In this document: positions 1 through 8,072 of the stretch, piece by piece
Layout of the letters: every line of letters begins with the position of its first letter
How positions within the stretch are numbered: the stretch's first letter is position 1
Source: Candidatus Phycosocius bacilliformis
GTDB taxonomy: Bacteria > Pseudomonadota > Alphaproteobacteria > Caulobacterales > Aquidulcibacteraceae
Direction of reading: 5' to 3'
DNA length: 64,000 nucleotides
Assembly (NCBI RefSeq): GCF_003112735.1
Contig: NZ_BFBR01000004.1
Span: 164,646-228,645, forward strand
Position numbers and translations under genes: made by a program
Notes under the pieces: generated by a model
Database searches by the model: none
What the model saw: the letters and a program-made list of their open reading frames with translations, nothing else
What the model was told of the DNA's origin: nothing

Positions 1-55
1 GCACTAACTTCGGGTATCCCACGGGGCTGCGCGGCACATCCGGTGAGCTTGCTGA

Positions 56-98
56 TTGCCGCAAAGAACAAACCGGCCTACATACCCCACAGGGGTAT
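56..98 (+). promoter_or_regulatory. CsoR-regulated promoter and operator, copy 1
   Basis: A sigma-70-like promoter is visible: -35 TTGCCG (56-61), 17-nt spacer, -10 TACATA (79-84). A perfect inverted repeat, ATACCCCACAGGGGTAT (82-98), overlaps the -10 and start region. Arms of the TACCCC/GGGGTA type are characteristic of CsoR/RcnR-family operators. The site lies 21 nt ahead of the csoR start, so repression by apo-CsoR and release by Cu(I) is the natural inference. The -35/-10 call is by eye. Confidence 0.75.
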
Positions 99-118
99 AA
101 GGAAGCTGGAGACCTCTG

Positions 119-385
119 ATGGATCATGAGACGGCAAAGTCAGCGCTTGCCGGTTTGAAGCGCATTGAAGGCCAAGTGCGTGGCATCAGCCGGATGGTTG
201 AAGAAGGCCGCTATTGCATCGATGTGGTCACCCAGATTGAGGCTGCCCGTGCTGCCTTAGGGCGTGTGGAGGCCGATCTCTTGCGCGGCCATCTGGGCCA
301 TTGCGTCGCTGCGGCCATGAAAGCACCAGACCCTGCAGAGCAACAGCGTGTGATCGAAGAACTGATCAAGGTATTCCGCCGATGA
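119..385 (+). CDS. csoR: CsoR-family copper-sensing repressor (copy 1)
   Basis: This is an 88-residue all-helical DUF156-family repressor. The Cu(I) ligand triad is present as Cys33, His58 and Cys62; the 25- and 4-residue spacings match the C-H-C site of characterised CsoR proteins. In that family the apo-tetramer binds a G/C-tract palindrome and copper releases it. Such a palindrome lies directly upstream at 82-98. The stop overlaps the start of the next gene (ATGA at 382-385), so csoR is the first gene of the copper operon and should be autoregulated. The protein is identical to the copy at 5195-5461. A nickel- or formaldehyde-type DUF156 regulator is less likely given the ligands and the copper genes downstream. 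Confidence 0.93.
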   Translation: MDHETAKSALAGLKRIEGQVRGISRMVEEGRYCIDVVTQIEAARAALGRVEADLLRGHLGHCVAAAMKAPDPAEQQRVIEELIKVFRR

Positions 386-1782
386 GCAATCGCGTGCTCC
401 TGATCCTCGCTGCAGGCTGCACGATGATCGCAGGCTGTGCCAATGTGCCGGATGAAAGCGCGACGGCCCTTTCGGAACGCATTAAGCGCGATGTGGGAGC
501 CGCGCCCTCCACTGTCCAAGGCTCAACTCAGCAATCCCGAGTCCGCGCTTTGCTCACAAAGCCGCTTAACGCAGATGCGGCCGTCGAGATTGCCCTGATC
601 AATCATCCCCGTGTGATTGGAGCCTTCGAGGCGCTTGGGATAGCGCGGGCTGACTATCTGCAGGCAGTCGTGCCTGGATTTGTTTCAGTGCACCAGATGG
701 TGTTGCGGCCGGACCATGCAGGCTCTGCTGGTTTGAAATGGGGTCTGGGACTGGATCTCGGTCGCCTCTTGTCCCTGCCCAATCGTCGCAAAGCAGCTGC
801 TGGCCAGCGGGCATATCAAGAGGCAAAAGCAACTGCTGAGATTTTGGCCGTGGCGATGGGGGCCCGACTAGCTTGGATAAACTTGGCTGCTGCCCGCCAA
901 AACGCAGATCTGATGGCGCAAGCCAATGACAGCGCCCAAGCCAGTGCCGCTGCTGCTGAGGCACTGTATGCGGCAGGCAACATTGCAAAAATCGAGCGGG
1001 ATCGCGAGGCCTTGTTTGCTGCCGAGGCGGGCATTGCCCATGCACAGGCCCAAGCTGCACTTGTGCCTGCGCAAGAGGCGCTTGTCGTCGCGCTAGGTTT
1101 GCGGGGCGAACAATCAGGCTTGGTTGTTGAGCTTGAACGCATGGCCGCGCCACCCGACAGCCCAATCAGCATGGGCGATATCGAGGCTCGCGTGATCGCT
1201 TCGAGCACGGACTTCGCCATGGCGTCGGGAACCTTGCACGCTGCGCGCGCGGATCAGGAAATCGGCTGGTTTGCATCCCTTTTTCCCGACCTTGCCTTAG
1301 ATGCCGAACGTGAGCGTGATGGGGGAGAATGGAAGCAAGGCAGCGGTCTCTCATGGGCTGCACCTGTGTTTGACCTCGGCAGCGGCGAACGATTACGACG
1401 GGGCGCAACGGCGCGCCGCGCTCTGGCCATGGCGCAAGCCCTCGAGCTGGAATTGCGCGCACAGGCTCGAATTGCGCGCGCTCAAGCTGAGGCCACTCGA
1501 CAGATCGCGATCACCCGCCGCAACACCATGCTGCCGCTTTCCGCTGAGGTTTTTGACGGTGCCGTGCGGGACTTCAATGCGATGGAGATTGGCATTCTTG
1601 AATTGCTGGTGGAACGCCGGGCACGCTTAGAGGCCGGGCGTGCAGCTATCGCGGCTACGGCCGACTATTGGCGCGCGCAAGCTGCACTTGATCTTTTGCT
1701 GGCAGGCGCGCCGGCCGGCCAGACGACCCTACTTGCATCAGACCCAGCCCCAAGCGCGCGCGACGCGAAGCCGGGCCACTAA
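382..1782 (+). CDS. TolC-family outer-membrane lipoprotein of copper efflux/resistance
   Basis: This is a 466-residue outer-membrane factor. I chose the ATG at 382, which overlaps the csoR stop (ATGA). It gives a clean lipoprotein signal, MSNRVLLILAAGCTMIAGC, with the modified Cys at residue 19; a longer frame open upstream would hide this signal. The mature part is alanine-rich and strongly helical, as in OEP/TolC proteins, where trimers form a beta-barrel and periplasmic tunnel. No RND pump or membrane-fusion partner follows, so it may serve the copper oxidase/CopCD module or a pump elsewhere. The first ~48 codons are duplicated at 5458-5602. The TolC fold is a confident call; the exact substrate is inferred from neighbours. 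Confidence 0.85.
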   Translation: MSNRVLLILAAGCTMIAGCANVPDESATALSERIKRDVGAAPSTVQGSTQQSRVRALLTKPLNADAAVEIALINHPRVIGAFEALGIARADYLQAVVPGFVSVHQMVLRPDHAGSAGLKWGLGLDLGRLLSLPNRRKAAAGQRAYQEAKATAEILAVAMGARLAWINLAAARQNADLMAQANDSAQASAAAAEALYAAGNIAKIERDREALFAAEAGIAHAQAQAALVPAQEALVVALGLRGEQSGLVVELERMAAPPDSPISMGDIEARVIASSTDFAMASGTLHAARADQEIGWFASLFPDLALDAERERDGGEWKQGSGLSWAAPVFDLGSGERLRRGATARRALAMAQALELELRAQARIARAQAEATRQIAITRRNTMLPLSAEVFDGAVRDFNAMEIGILELLVERRARLEAGRAAIAATADYWRAQAALDLLLAGAPAGQTTLLASDPAPSARDAKPGH

Positions 1783-1792
1783 AGGCAAAGCC

Positions 1793-3142
1793 ATGACTGC
1801 TGATTATTCCACCTCTGATACCCCAAACCTCGACCGACGCGGCATGCTGCTAGCAGCAGGTCTGGCGGCTGGTGCTGTGGCGGTCGCCGCAAACCCAGCA
1901 CAAGCTGCCGGGGCGCACGCCACATCTGTGGCCCACCCCCAAGCCTATCCGCCTGGCAGGCCCGGCAAGGATTATCAGCCAGTCGTAGCCCCCAACGCCA
2001 CCAAAGTGCCATTTCAAATTCGCGATGGAGTCAAAGTGTTTCACCTCACGTTGGGCGAGTATGAACATATGTTCGCGCCGGGTTTGGTGGCTCGTGTCTG
2101 GGGGTTCAACCAAGCAGCGGCAGGCGCGGTCATTGAAGCTGTCGAAGGTGACCGGTTACGCATTTATGTGACCAATAATCTGGGTGCGCCGACGGCCGTA
2201 CACTGGCATGGCTTGATCTTGCCGTCTGGCATGGACGGGGTTGGTGGGCTGTCCCAACCCAATATTCCGCCGGGGGAAACTTGGCTTTACGAGTTTGCGC
2301 TGGTGCAACATGGCACCTTGATGTTCCATGCCCACCATGACGAAATGGTGCAAATGGGATTAGGCCTCACCGGGCTTTTCATTATCCATCCGCGTAAGCC
2401 ACGCGCTGTTGTCGATCGCGACTTTGCCATCCTGTTGCATGAATGGAAGATCAGGCCTGGTGCCCGTCGCCCAGACCCCAATGAAATGACAGACTTCAAT
2501 GTCTTCACCTTAAACGGCAAAGTCTTCCCCGCGACCGACCCACTGGTCGTTGCCCAAGGCCAAAAAGTGCGTATCCGGTTCGGCAATCTGGGGATGCAGA
2601 ATCATCATCCTATGCACATCCACGGCTATAGCTGGACCGTCACAGAGACCGATGGCGGCGTGATCCCCGCAGCTGGGCGTTGGCCCGAAACGACGGTCCT
2701 CGTCCCGGTCGGCACCACGCGCACGGTAGAGTTCAGTGCAGATTATCCCGGCGACTGGGCGATGCATTGCCATATGCTGCATCATTTGATGAACCAGATG
2801 GGCCATGGTGCGCCCAATATGGTGGGCGTCGATACAGATAAGCTGCAAGCCCGCACAGCCGATGTGGTACCAGAAGCCATGATCATGGGCCGTGATGGCA
2901 TGGGTGAGCATGGCGAGCATGTTGCCATGGGTCATATGCCAGTTCCGGAAAATTCGATCCCGATGGTGGGTGCCGAAGGTCCGCGCGGTCACATTCCCAT
3001 GGGCGGGCTTGTCACCATTTTGAAAGTCCGACCCGGTATTACCAGCTATGGCGATCCCGGCTGGTATGAGAACCCGCCCGGCACCGAAGCCCGCAAGGCC
3101 ACACCCGAAGAATTGGCCCGCGATGGCGTGCCAGCACGATAA
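1793..3142 (+). CDS. Tat-exported multicopper oxidase (copper resistance)
   Basis: This is a 449-residue multicopper oxidase that probably oxidises Cu(I) to less toxic Cu(II) in the periplasm. The start at 1793 gives a twin-arginine signal (DRRGMLLAAG, Arg15-Arg16) and follows the TolC gene by 10 nt. All copper-ligand clusters are visible: HWHG (137-140), HAHH (179-182), HHPMHIHG (271-278) and HCHMLHH (325-331) followed by an axial Met. Residues ~360-415 are rich in Met and His, like the copper-collecting segments of CueO/CopA-type enzymes. It is shorter than CopA/PcoA (about 600 residues), so I do not assign the symbol copA. Downstream copC and copD support a copper role. Confidence 0.9.
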   Translation: MTADYSTSDTPNLDRRGMLLAAGLAAGAVAVAANPAQAAGAHATSVAHPQAYPPGRPGKDYQPVVAPNATKVPFQIRDGVKVFHLTLGEYEHMFAPGLVARVWGFNQAAAGAVIEAVEGDRLRIYVTNNLGAPTAVHWHGLILPSGMDGVGGLSQPNIPPGETWLYEFALVQHGTLMFHAHHDEMVQMGLGLTGLFIIHPRKPRAVVDRDFAILLHEWKIRPGARRPDPNEMTDFNVFTLNGKVFPATDPLVVAQGQKVRIRFGNLGMQNHHPMHIHGYSWTVTETDGGVIPAAGRWPETTVLVPVGTTRTVEFSADYPGDWAMHCHMLHHLMNQMGHGAPNMVGVDTDKLQARTADVVPEAMIMGRDGMGEHGEHVAMGHMPVPENSIPMVGAEGPRGHIPMGGLVTILKVRPGITSYGDPGWYENPPGTEARKATPEELARDGVPAR

Positions 3143-3158
3143 GCAGGAGAACCAGACC

Positions 3159-3539
3159 ATGCCCATCAAAATCAAAACGCAGCGCACGGGTCGTGCGGTC
3201 CTCATGTCGGTGGGACTACTTTGTGCCTCGTTTGCTATGGCGCAGGCTCATACGATGGAACGCGCCGTTTCCATCGCCAGCAATGCAGTCCTGCAGACCG
3301 CACCCGAGACCTTCACCGTCTCTTATGTGCATCCTGCCCGGTTTGGTTCGGTGCAATTGCGCACAGCTACGGGCGAAACCGTGCCCATTCGCTATCAGCC
3401 ACCCGCAAATGCCACGACAACTTTCACAATTCCCCTACCCAAACTGGCCCCCGACAGCTACCGCCTGACGTGGCGTGTTATTGCCGAGGACGGGCACGTC
3501 ATGACGGGCAATGTGACCTTTACCATTGCCCGGCGCTGA
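3159..3539 (+). CDS. copC: Periplasmic copper-binding protein CopC
   Basis: This is a 126-residue CopC/YobA-like protein. Signal cleavage after AMAQA leaves His as the mature N-terminus. The C-terminal DGH motif supplies Asp and His. His1 plus Asp-x-His is the Cu(II) histidine-brace site known for CopC. The rest fits the small beta-sandwich, ending DGHVMTGNVTFTI. The gene follows the oxidase by 16 nt and precedes copD by 7 nt, the usual copC-copD order. It should bind and hand over periplasmic copper. I see no Met-rich Cu(I) loop, so this looks like the Cu(II)-only type. Confidence 0.9.
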   Translation: MPIKIKTQRTGRAVLMSVGLLCASFAMAQAHTMERAVSIASNAVLQTAPETFTVSYVHPARFGSVQLRTATGETVPIRYQPPANATTTFTIPLPKLAPDSYRLTWRVIAEDGHVMTGNVTFTIARR

Positions 3540-3546
3540 GGGCCTG

Positions 3547-4395
3547 ATGTTGACCCTTGATGGTCTGGGGTTAGCGGGTCTTTCCGCCAAAGCGGCGTGG
3601 GTTGTCACCGGGCTGTTGGCCATTGGTCTTTCCATGCAAGCGGCGTGTGGAATCATAACGACCCGTGAGGCATGGGTGCGGCGCTCAATCCTCGTCGCGG
3701 CAACAGCCTTGGCCGTTGCGGTGGCCACGCGCACTGCAACAAGCGCGATGGAATTAGCCGGCGGCTGGGACGGTGCCTTGGGGTTAGCCAGTCTGGTTTT
3801 CGAGATGCAACAGACCTCCATCTTTGCCTCAGCGTTGGCGGTTGGCTTACTGGTCGCAGGGGCGGTCTTCCGGTCACGCCTGCTTCTGGCCAGTGGGGCG
3901 ATACTGGCTGCACTCGCCTTTGGCCTAACAGGCCATGCCCGTAGTCAAGGCATGCCGTGGCTAGCCGCTGGACTTGTAGGTCTGCATGTGGTGTTGGCCG
4001 GGTTCTGGGCAAGCGCACCGATGACCTTATGGCCAACCAATCGCCTTTCCTCAGTTGCGTTGGCTGCACGTAACCGCCGCTTTGGTCAGATCGCGATCAT
4101 GGCAGTGCCAGTGCTGATGATTGCCGGGGCCGTGTTGGCTTGGCTGTTCGGCGGGGGCGTCGAAGGCCTAACCCGCTCTGCCTACGGAACTATGATTGCC
4201 ATCAAGGCCATCTGCGCAGTGATGGCACTTTGCATAGGGGCTTGGAACAGGTTGCGCCTTGCCGGAGTGCTCGAAACAGATCCCCCTCGAGCCCGGTTCC
4301 TGCTTGCGCGTGCTATGGCGCTGGATTCTGCATTGTTTTCCGGCGCAATCCTGGCAGTTGTATTCGCCACAACCATCGCTGCTCCCATGACTTAA
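3547..4395 (+). CDS. copD: Copper-resistance inner-membrane protein CopD
   Basis: This is a 282-residue polytopic membrane protein with about eight hydrophobic segments, in CopD position directly after copC. I chose the ATG at 3547 (MLTLDGLGL); a longer frame from 3526 would overlap copC. Histidines within membrane segments (for example GLTGHARS and GLHVVLAGFW) are typical of the CopD domain, which is thought to move copper across the inner membrane together with CopC. It is the last gene of the copper operon; the next ~680 bp have no convincing gene. Confidence 0.85.
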   Translation: MLTLDGLGLAGLSAKAAWVVTGLLAIGLSMQAACGIITTREAWVRRSILVAATALAVAVATRTATSAMELAGGWDGALGLASLVFEMQQTSIFASALAVGLLVAGAVFRSRLLLASGAILAALAFGLTGHARSQGMPWLAAGLVGLHVVLAGFWASAPMTLWPTNRLSSVALAARNRRFGQIAIMAVPVLMIAGAVLAWLFGGGVEGLTRSAYGTMIAIKAICAVMALCIGAWNRLRLAGVLETDPPRARFLLARAMALDSALFSGAILAVVFATTIAAPMT

Positions 4396-5076
4396 GCCAT
4401 TGAGGACCGGTGCTGCAGATTTTCTCGCAGCCGAAGTCGCCGAAGTGCTCCGATCGAGGTCGCCGATGAGTGTCTGCTTTCGGGCTTAAGGGACTTGCGC
4501 ATGGGTGATGACCCCGCCCCGTCGTTTCTGCCAACTATTCGGAGGATCTGTTCGCCTTTTTTTGTTAGCTTGTGGGTGGTGGTCAAGGCCCGCTAAGTGG
4601 ACCATTGCATCGCTCAAGCGACATGGGCCTGGTTGGTCCCTTAGCCAAAAGCATACTTTGATTGTCACGGTGATCTGGAAATGCGCTGGCCACGCACACT
4701 TTCTTATGGAGTGGCTCAGAGCCAAGCCACCACCAAAAGAGCCTCCGAACAAGCGGATATCTTGCCAGTAGGGCCAGAGTATTTTATCCTCGCGTTTCAT
4801 AAAATTTGCAAAAATTTTGCAATTTCTGAGAAGCGGAAATGCGTCGGTTTGGACAAAAATGGTGTGACTAAACTCGCGTGACCGTCGCGATAAGGGCCAT
4901 TGATTTTCATTGATTTTGGGCCAAAAATGACAAGTCGTCATTTATATAAATAAATAAAATCAATCACTTATGATATTAGTCAAAGACCTCCGTCAGCCTG
5001 CTGGGCAATGGCATTCAAGAGATATCATCCATAGGCCATGCCCGGATTACGCCGGTTGAGCTCTACTGAAGGTATA
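4396..5076. other. Non-coding, AT-rich gap between copD and the second repeat
   Basis: About 680 bp without a convincing gene on either strand; the short frames present lack recognisable features. The right half is clearly AT-richer than its surroundings. It holds a perfect 17-nt palindrome, TTGCAAAAATTTTGCAA (4806-4822), and a 7-bp inverted repeat (arms 4925-4931 and 4937-4943, 5-nt loop). I see no terminator-like T-tract immediately after copD. The stretch could be scar DNA from the event that created the flanking direct repeat. Confidence 0.6.
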
Positions 5077-5131
5077 GCACTAACTTCGGGTATCCCACGG
5101 GGCTGCGCGGCACATCCGGTGAGCTTGCTGA

Positions 5132-5174
5132 TTGCCGCAAAGAACAAACCGGCCTACATACCCCACAGGGGTAT
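5132..5174 (+). promoter_or_regulatory. CsoR-regulated promoter and operator, copy 2
   Basis: Base-for-base copy of 56-98: -35 TTGCCG (5132-5137), -10 TACATA (5155-5160), perfect palindrome ATACCCCACAGGGGTAT (5158-5174). It should drive the second csoR. With two operators and two csoR genes the repressor-to-operator ratio is unchanged, but operator titration is possible. Confidence 0.72.
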
Positions 5175-5194
5175 AAGGAAGCTGGAGACCTCTG

Positions 5195-5461
5195 ATGGAT
5201 CATGAGACGGCAAAGTCAGCGCTTGCCGGTTTGAAGCGCATTGAGGGGCAAGTGCGTGGCATCAGCCGGATGGTTGAAGAAGGCCGCTATTGCATCGATG
5301 TGGTCACCCAGATTGAGGCTGCCCGTGCTGCCCTAGGGCGTGTGGAGGCCGATCTCTTGCGCGGCCATCTGGGCCATTGCGTCGCTGCGGCCATGAAAGC
5401 ACCAGACCCTGCAGAGCAACAGCGTGTGATCGAAGAACTGATCAAGGTATTCCGCCGATGA
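5195..5461 (+). CDS. csoR: CsoR-family copper-sensing repressor (copy 2)
   Basis: This gene encodes exactly the same 88 residues as the gene at 119-385, including Cys33, His58 and Cys62. The three nucleotide changes are all silent, so the protein is either recently duplicated or kept identical by selection or gene conversion. It retains its own promoter/operator but no longer heads a copper operon: the downstream TolC gene is truncated. It probably still contributes repressor to both operators. Confidence 0.92.
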   Translation: MDHETAKSALAGLKRIEGQVRGISRMVEEGRYCIDVVTQIEAARAALGRVEADLLRGHLGHCVAAAMKAPDPAEQQRVIEELIKVFRR

Positions 5462-5685
5462 GCAATCGCGTGCTCCTGATCCTCGCTGCAGGCTGCACGA
5501 TGATCGCAGGCTGTGCCAATGTGCCGGATGAAAGCGCGACGGCCCTTTCGGAACGCATTAAGCGCGATGTGGGAGCCGCGCCCTCCACTGTCCAAGGCTC
5601 AATTCGGTGCCGCCAAGCCATAGCGCTAAGTGGCCAAGAGGAGATGGTCTGGTTTGGGTGTGAGGTGCGGGAAAACTGTCGGTAA
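5458..5685 (+). pseudogene. Truncated 5' remnant of the TolC-type lipoprotein gene
   Basis: The first ~48 codons (lipoprotein signal with Cys19 and the start of the mature protein) are identical to the gene at 382. After base 5602 the frame runs into unrelated sequence and stops at 5685, giving about 75 residues instead of 466. None of the TolC coiled-coil or barrel remains, so it is non-functional as an efflux factor. A tiny lipoprotein could still be made because start, promoter and signal are intact. Confidence 0.88.
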
Positions 5686-5833
5686 AGCGTGAGAAACTTC
5701 CGGGAGTACACGGCCTGAATCCGGCGCAGGCAAGTTGTACCCCTTAAGGCTGCAATGTTTCATTTGACGCCCTGCCGGAAGAATGGGAGCAGTTGAGTTA
5801 AGCAGATTTGTAGCGCGAAAAAGGATCGAGATT

Positions 5834-6553
5834 TTGTTACGGGCAAACCCACTCAAGCTGCTACTCGTTCCTTTGCTGTTGATTCCAACCTTAGTTGGTT
5901 GCGGGGTGGCACCACCGCCTTCTCAAGAATCTCGCATTCAGTCAGAACAGAAGCCCTTAAATGTTGCGAGTGTTCAATCGGTACAAGAATTGGAGCAGCG
6001 ATATGCAGAACTAACGACTTTGAACCTTGGCAATATTTCAATAGCAGCCGAACTCGACCAAAAAAATAGGAGCCTGCTTGCTTCGCTTCAGAACAAGGGG
6101 ACCCTGACGAAGGACGAAGAGGCGCTGAAGGGGCGGTTGTTGGTATTAATGGGCAACAGAGGTCAGCAAAATTTCGAAGAGCTTATGGAATTAAAACCAA
6201 TTGGCCGTTGGTTCAATTCGAATGAACTTGACCCCGCCGGGCATCGCGCGGCGTTCATAATCCTGCAACATGGCGATATTTCAAAAGTTCTTGACCTTGT
6301 TCCGGAAATCAAGGCCGCTGCAGAAAGCGGGCTTCTTAGCAAGCAGCAATACGCCCTGTTCGCCGACAGAGTTGCCGTTGTTCGAGGGGAGCCACAAGAG
6401 TTTGGCAGTCAAGTAAACTGTGTAAATGGGGAGCCGATTTTCCCGCCCGTAAGAGACCCAAACGAGATCAACCAGCGGCGCAAAGAAGTTGGAATGTCAA
6501 AAACTCTCGAAGAGTATCAACAAGAGATCACGGACCTAAAAATGTGCAAGTAG
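5834..6553 (+). CDS. Hypothetical lipoprotein
   Basis: This is an unrecognised lipoprotein of 239 residues from a TTG at 5834, or 256 from an ATG at 5783. I prefer the TTG: a purine-rich stretch (aaggatcgag) lies just upstream, and the product begins with an ideal lipoprotein signal, MLRANPLKLLLVPLLLIPTLVGC. The longer form puts 17 charged residues ahead of it. The mature protein is charged and helix-rich with no motif I can name. Base composition is lower in GC than the neighbours. With its position beside a truncated duplication this suggests acquired DNA. No operon partner is apparent. Confidence 0.6.
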   Translation: MLRANPLKLLLVPLLLIPTLVGCGVAPPPSQESRIQSEQKPLNVASVQSVQELEQRYAELTTLNLGNISIAAELDQKNRSLLASLQNKGTLTKDEEALKGRLLVLMGNRGQQNFEELMELKPIGRWFNSNELDPAGHRAAFIILQHGDISKVLDLVPEIKAAAESGLLSKQQYALFADRVAVVRGEPQEFGSQVNCVNGEPIFPPVRDPNEINQRRKEVGMSKTLEEYQQEITDLKMCK

Positions 6554-6614
6554 CGAGTTTTGCACCCTAAAATGTCGTATTGGCGAAATGCACCCCACTA
6601 CACGAAGTACGCGT

Positions 6615-7391
6615 CTAGGTTATCGTCTCACCGCGCGCGACCAATTGCTCGGCAACTTTTCGAATAAAATCCCAAACGGCTTTATCAAATGGCATCTGGC
6701 CCGCCGTGGTGGGGTTGGCGAAGCCTTGGGCATAAAATTCGCGGCTTGAGGCAATCATGCCGGGATCGCTTTGCGTAAACTCGCGCACCAGCGAAAACCA
6801 GCGTCGGCCCAGCGCCATTGCCGCTTCCGAGGAGGGATCGCCGATCACGCGTAACCGGTCTGCTTCCGTGATGACAGAGGCCCAAGCCGCGCCGACGCGC
6901 TCTTGATCTTCAGACGTGAAGGGCCGTTCTTTCAGCGTATGGATTTGCTCAGGTGAAAAAGTGGCCTCCCACAATTTCTCGGTTGTTGGATTAATGAAAT
7001 TATTAGACATGTTGGTCTCCTGATGAAGGATGATGAGGGCATCAGCATCAAGATCGGCACCGCCAGCGAGTTTTTCTCGCGCTGCTAGGATCGCTTTTTG
7101 CGCACGTTGGATTTGCGATAATTGCTCATTCAACGCGTGTTCCTGCACTGATAGGATCACATCAAGACTAGGTGTGCCACGACTGAGCAAGGCTTTGATG
7201 GCGCGCAACGAGAAGCCCAATTGCTTGAGCGCCGCAACGCGCCAAGCGGCTGTGACATCCTCGTCTCGAAACACACGCCAACCATTTGCCAAGCGGTGGG
7301 GCCTCAACAGCCCTTCTGCCTCCCAAAGACGTAACGCCTTTAGGCCAATGCCAAGACGCTTGGCGATTTTTGCGGGTCGATCAGAGTTCAT
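6615..7391 (-). CDS. MerR-family regulator with TipAS-like ligand domain
   Basis: This is a 258-residue regulator. I start at the ATG of MNSDRPAKIAKRLG; a longer frame to 7451 only adds non-conserved residues. Residues 5-75 form a MerR winged helix (GIGLKALRLWEAEGLLRP, then GWRVF), followed by a coiled coil to ~115. The C-terminal ~135 residues resemble the TipAS antibiotic-recognition domain, an all-helical pocket that binds thiopeptides and similar drugs in TipA. It is monocistronic with no efflux pump adjacent, so its target may be itself or unlinked. The HTH call is firm; the ligand domain is moderately sure. Confidence 0.75.
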   Translation of the reverse strand: MNSDRPAKIAKRLGIGLKALRLWEAEGLLRPHRLANGWRVFRDEDVTAAWRVAALKQLGFSLRAIKALLSRGTPSLDVILSVQEHALNEQLSQIQRAQKAILAAREKLAGGADLDADALIILHQETNMSNNFINPTTEKLWEATFSPEQIHTLKERPFTSEDQERVGAAWASVITEADRLRVIGDPSSEAAMALGRRWFSLVREFTQSDPGMIASSREFYAQGFANPTTAGQMPFDKAVWDFIRKVAEQLVARGETIT

Positions 7392-7851
7392 GTCAGCACC
7401 TAATCTCAAGTGATCGGTTCGTTCTGCGCTCTGCCCCAAGGGCGGGGTCAATAAGCATTTTTATGGTTTGTACAGTGATGCACTTGGTGCCTTTGGGGTG
7501 AGTTCTGCAAGGAATGAACCATCTCCAATGTCACTGGCGACCTCCGAATGCGCCTTAAAGCGCCTTTCAACGTCCGCTTTCGCCCCCACGCCCCAAAGCA
7601 GACCATCTCCTTTCGGCCAAAAGTCGCCGTTGTATGACGGCCTGGCATTGAATCTGATCGCCAATAGCGCAGCCCATTTACCGTCGGGAACGCCTTGGCT
7701 ACAGGCGAGGCCCACGCAAACGCGTCGTTCGTGTCTGAGCGCGCAGGAAGAATTGTCGGAGGACTTCAAGGCAAGCGGCGCGACGCATTGAACCGTTCTA
7801 AGTAATTTGGATTCGGCCTCACCTAAACGTTCTCAGGAATTGCTTGACGAT

Positions 7852-7877
7852 GGTGCATTCCATCGATGGAATGCACC
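7852..7877. repeat. Perfect 26-nt palindrome
   Basis: Two 13-nt arms (GGTGCATTCCATC and its exact reverse complement) meet with no spacer. As RNA it could only form a loop by opening the centre; as DNA it suits a dimeric binding protein or a cruciform. It is flanked by GAT on the left and, after two bases, ATC on the right. No gene starts within 250 bp, so its role is unclear. Confidence 0.7.
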
Positions 7878-8072
7878 CTATCGCTTGCTGTGCTGGGGAG
7901 GAGCAGAAAACAAGGAAGGCGAGCAAGTTTTCGGGCGCCTAGTAGGCGTTCATTTTGACGCAGGAAGTAGATGGCAGCAGCACGATGCCCACCAGCATCT
8001 GTTACGTGGGCGGTCGGTCTGACCCGCCGTGTGGTGGTGGGTGTTGATATTGAGGGGGGGCCTTACGGAAGT

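Larger units (their letters stand above)
1..526. repeat. Direct repeat copy 1 (copper promoter, csoR, start of TolC gene)
   Basis: These bases recur in the same orientation at 5077-5602, a shift of 5076. I can see three base differences, at about 165, 168 and 274. All lie in csoR and are synonymous (Glu17, Gly18, Leu47). Identity stops abruptly at base 526/5602. The window begins exactly at base 1 of the match, so the repeat may extend further left. Together the copies bracket the rest of the copper genes, as expected for a tandem-duplication remnant or an amplification unit. Confidence 0.93.
5077..5602. repeat. Direct repeat copy 2
   Basis: Second copy of bases 1-526 in the same orientation, with three synonymous substitutions in csoR. 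It contains the complete promoter/operator, complete csoR and the first ~48 codons of the TolC gene. At 5603 the sequence switches to unrelated DNA, which marks a deletion or recombination junction inside the TolC gene. Confidence 0.93.

Noticed and set aside
4486-4941. Minus-strand 151-codon frame in the copD-repeat gap
   Set aside because: No ribosome site, no family features, skewed composition and it spans palindromes; looks like a chance frame in non-coding DNA.
7461-7769. Minus-strand 102-codon frame upstream of the MerR gene
   Set aside because: It overlaps the degenerate dispersed repeat and has no recognisable domain or start signal.
7807-8022. Plus-strand 71-codon frame
   Set aside because: It contains the 26-nt perfect palindrome and no protein features.
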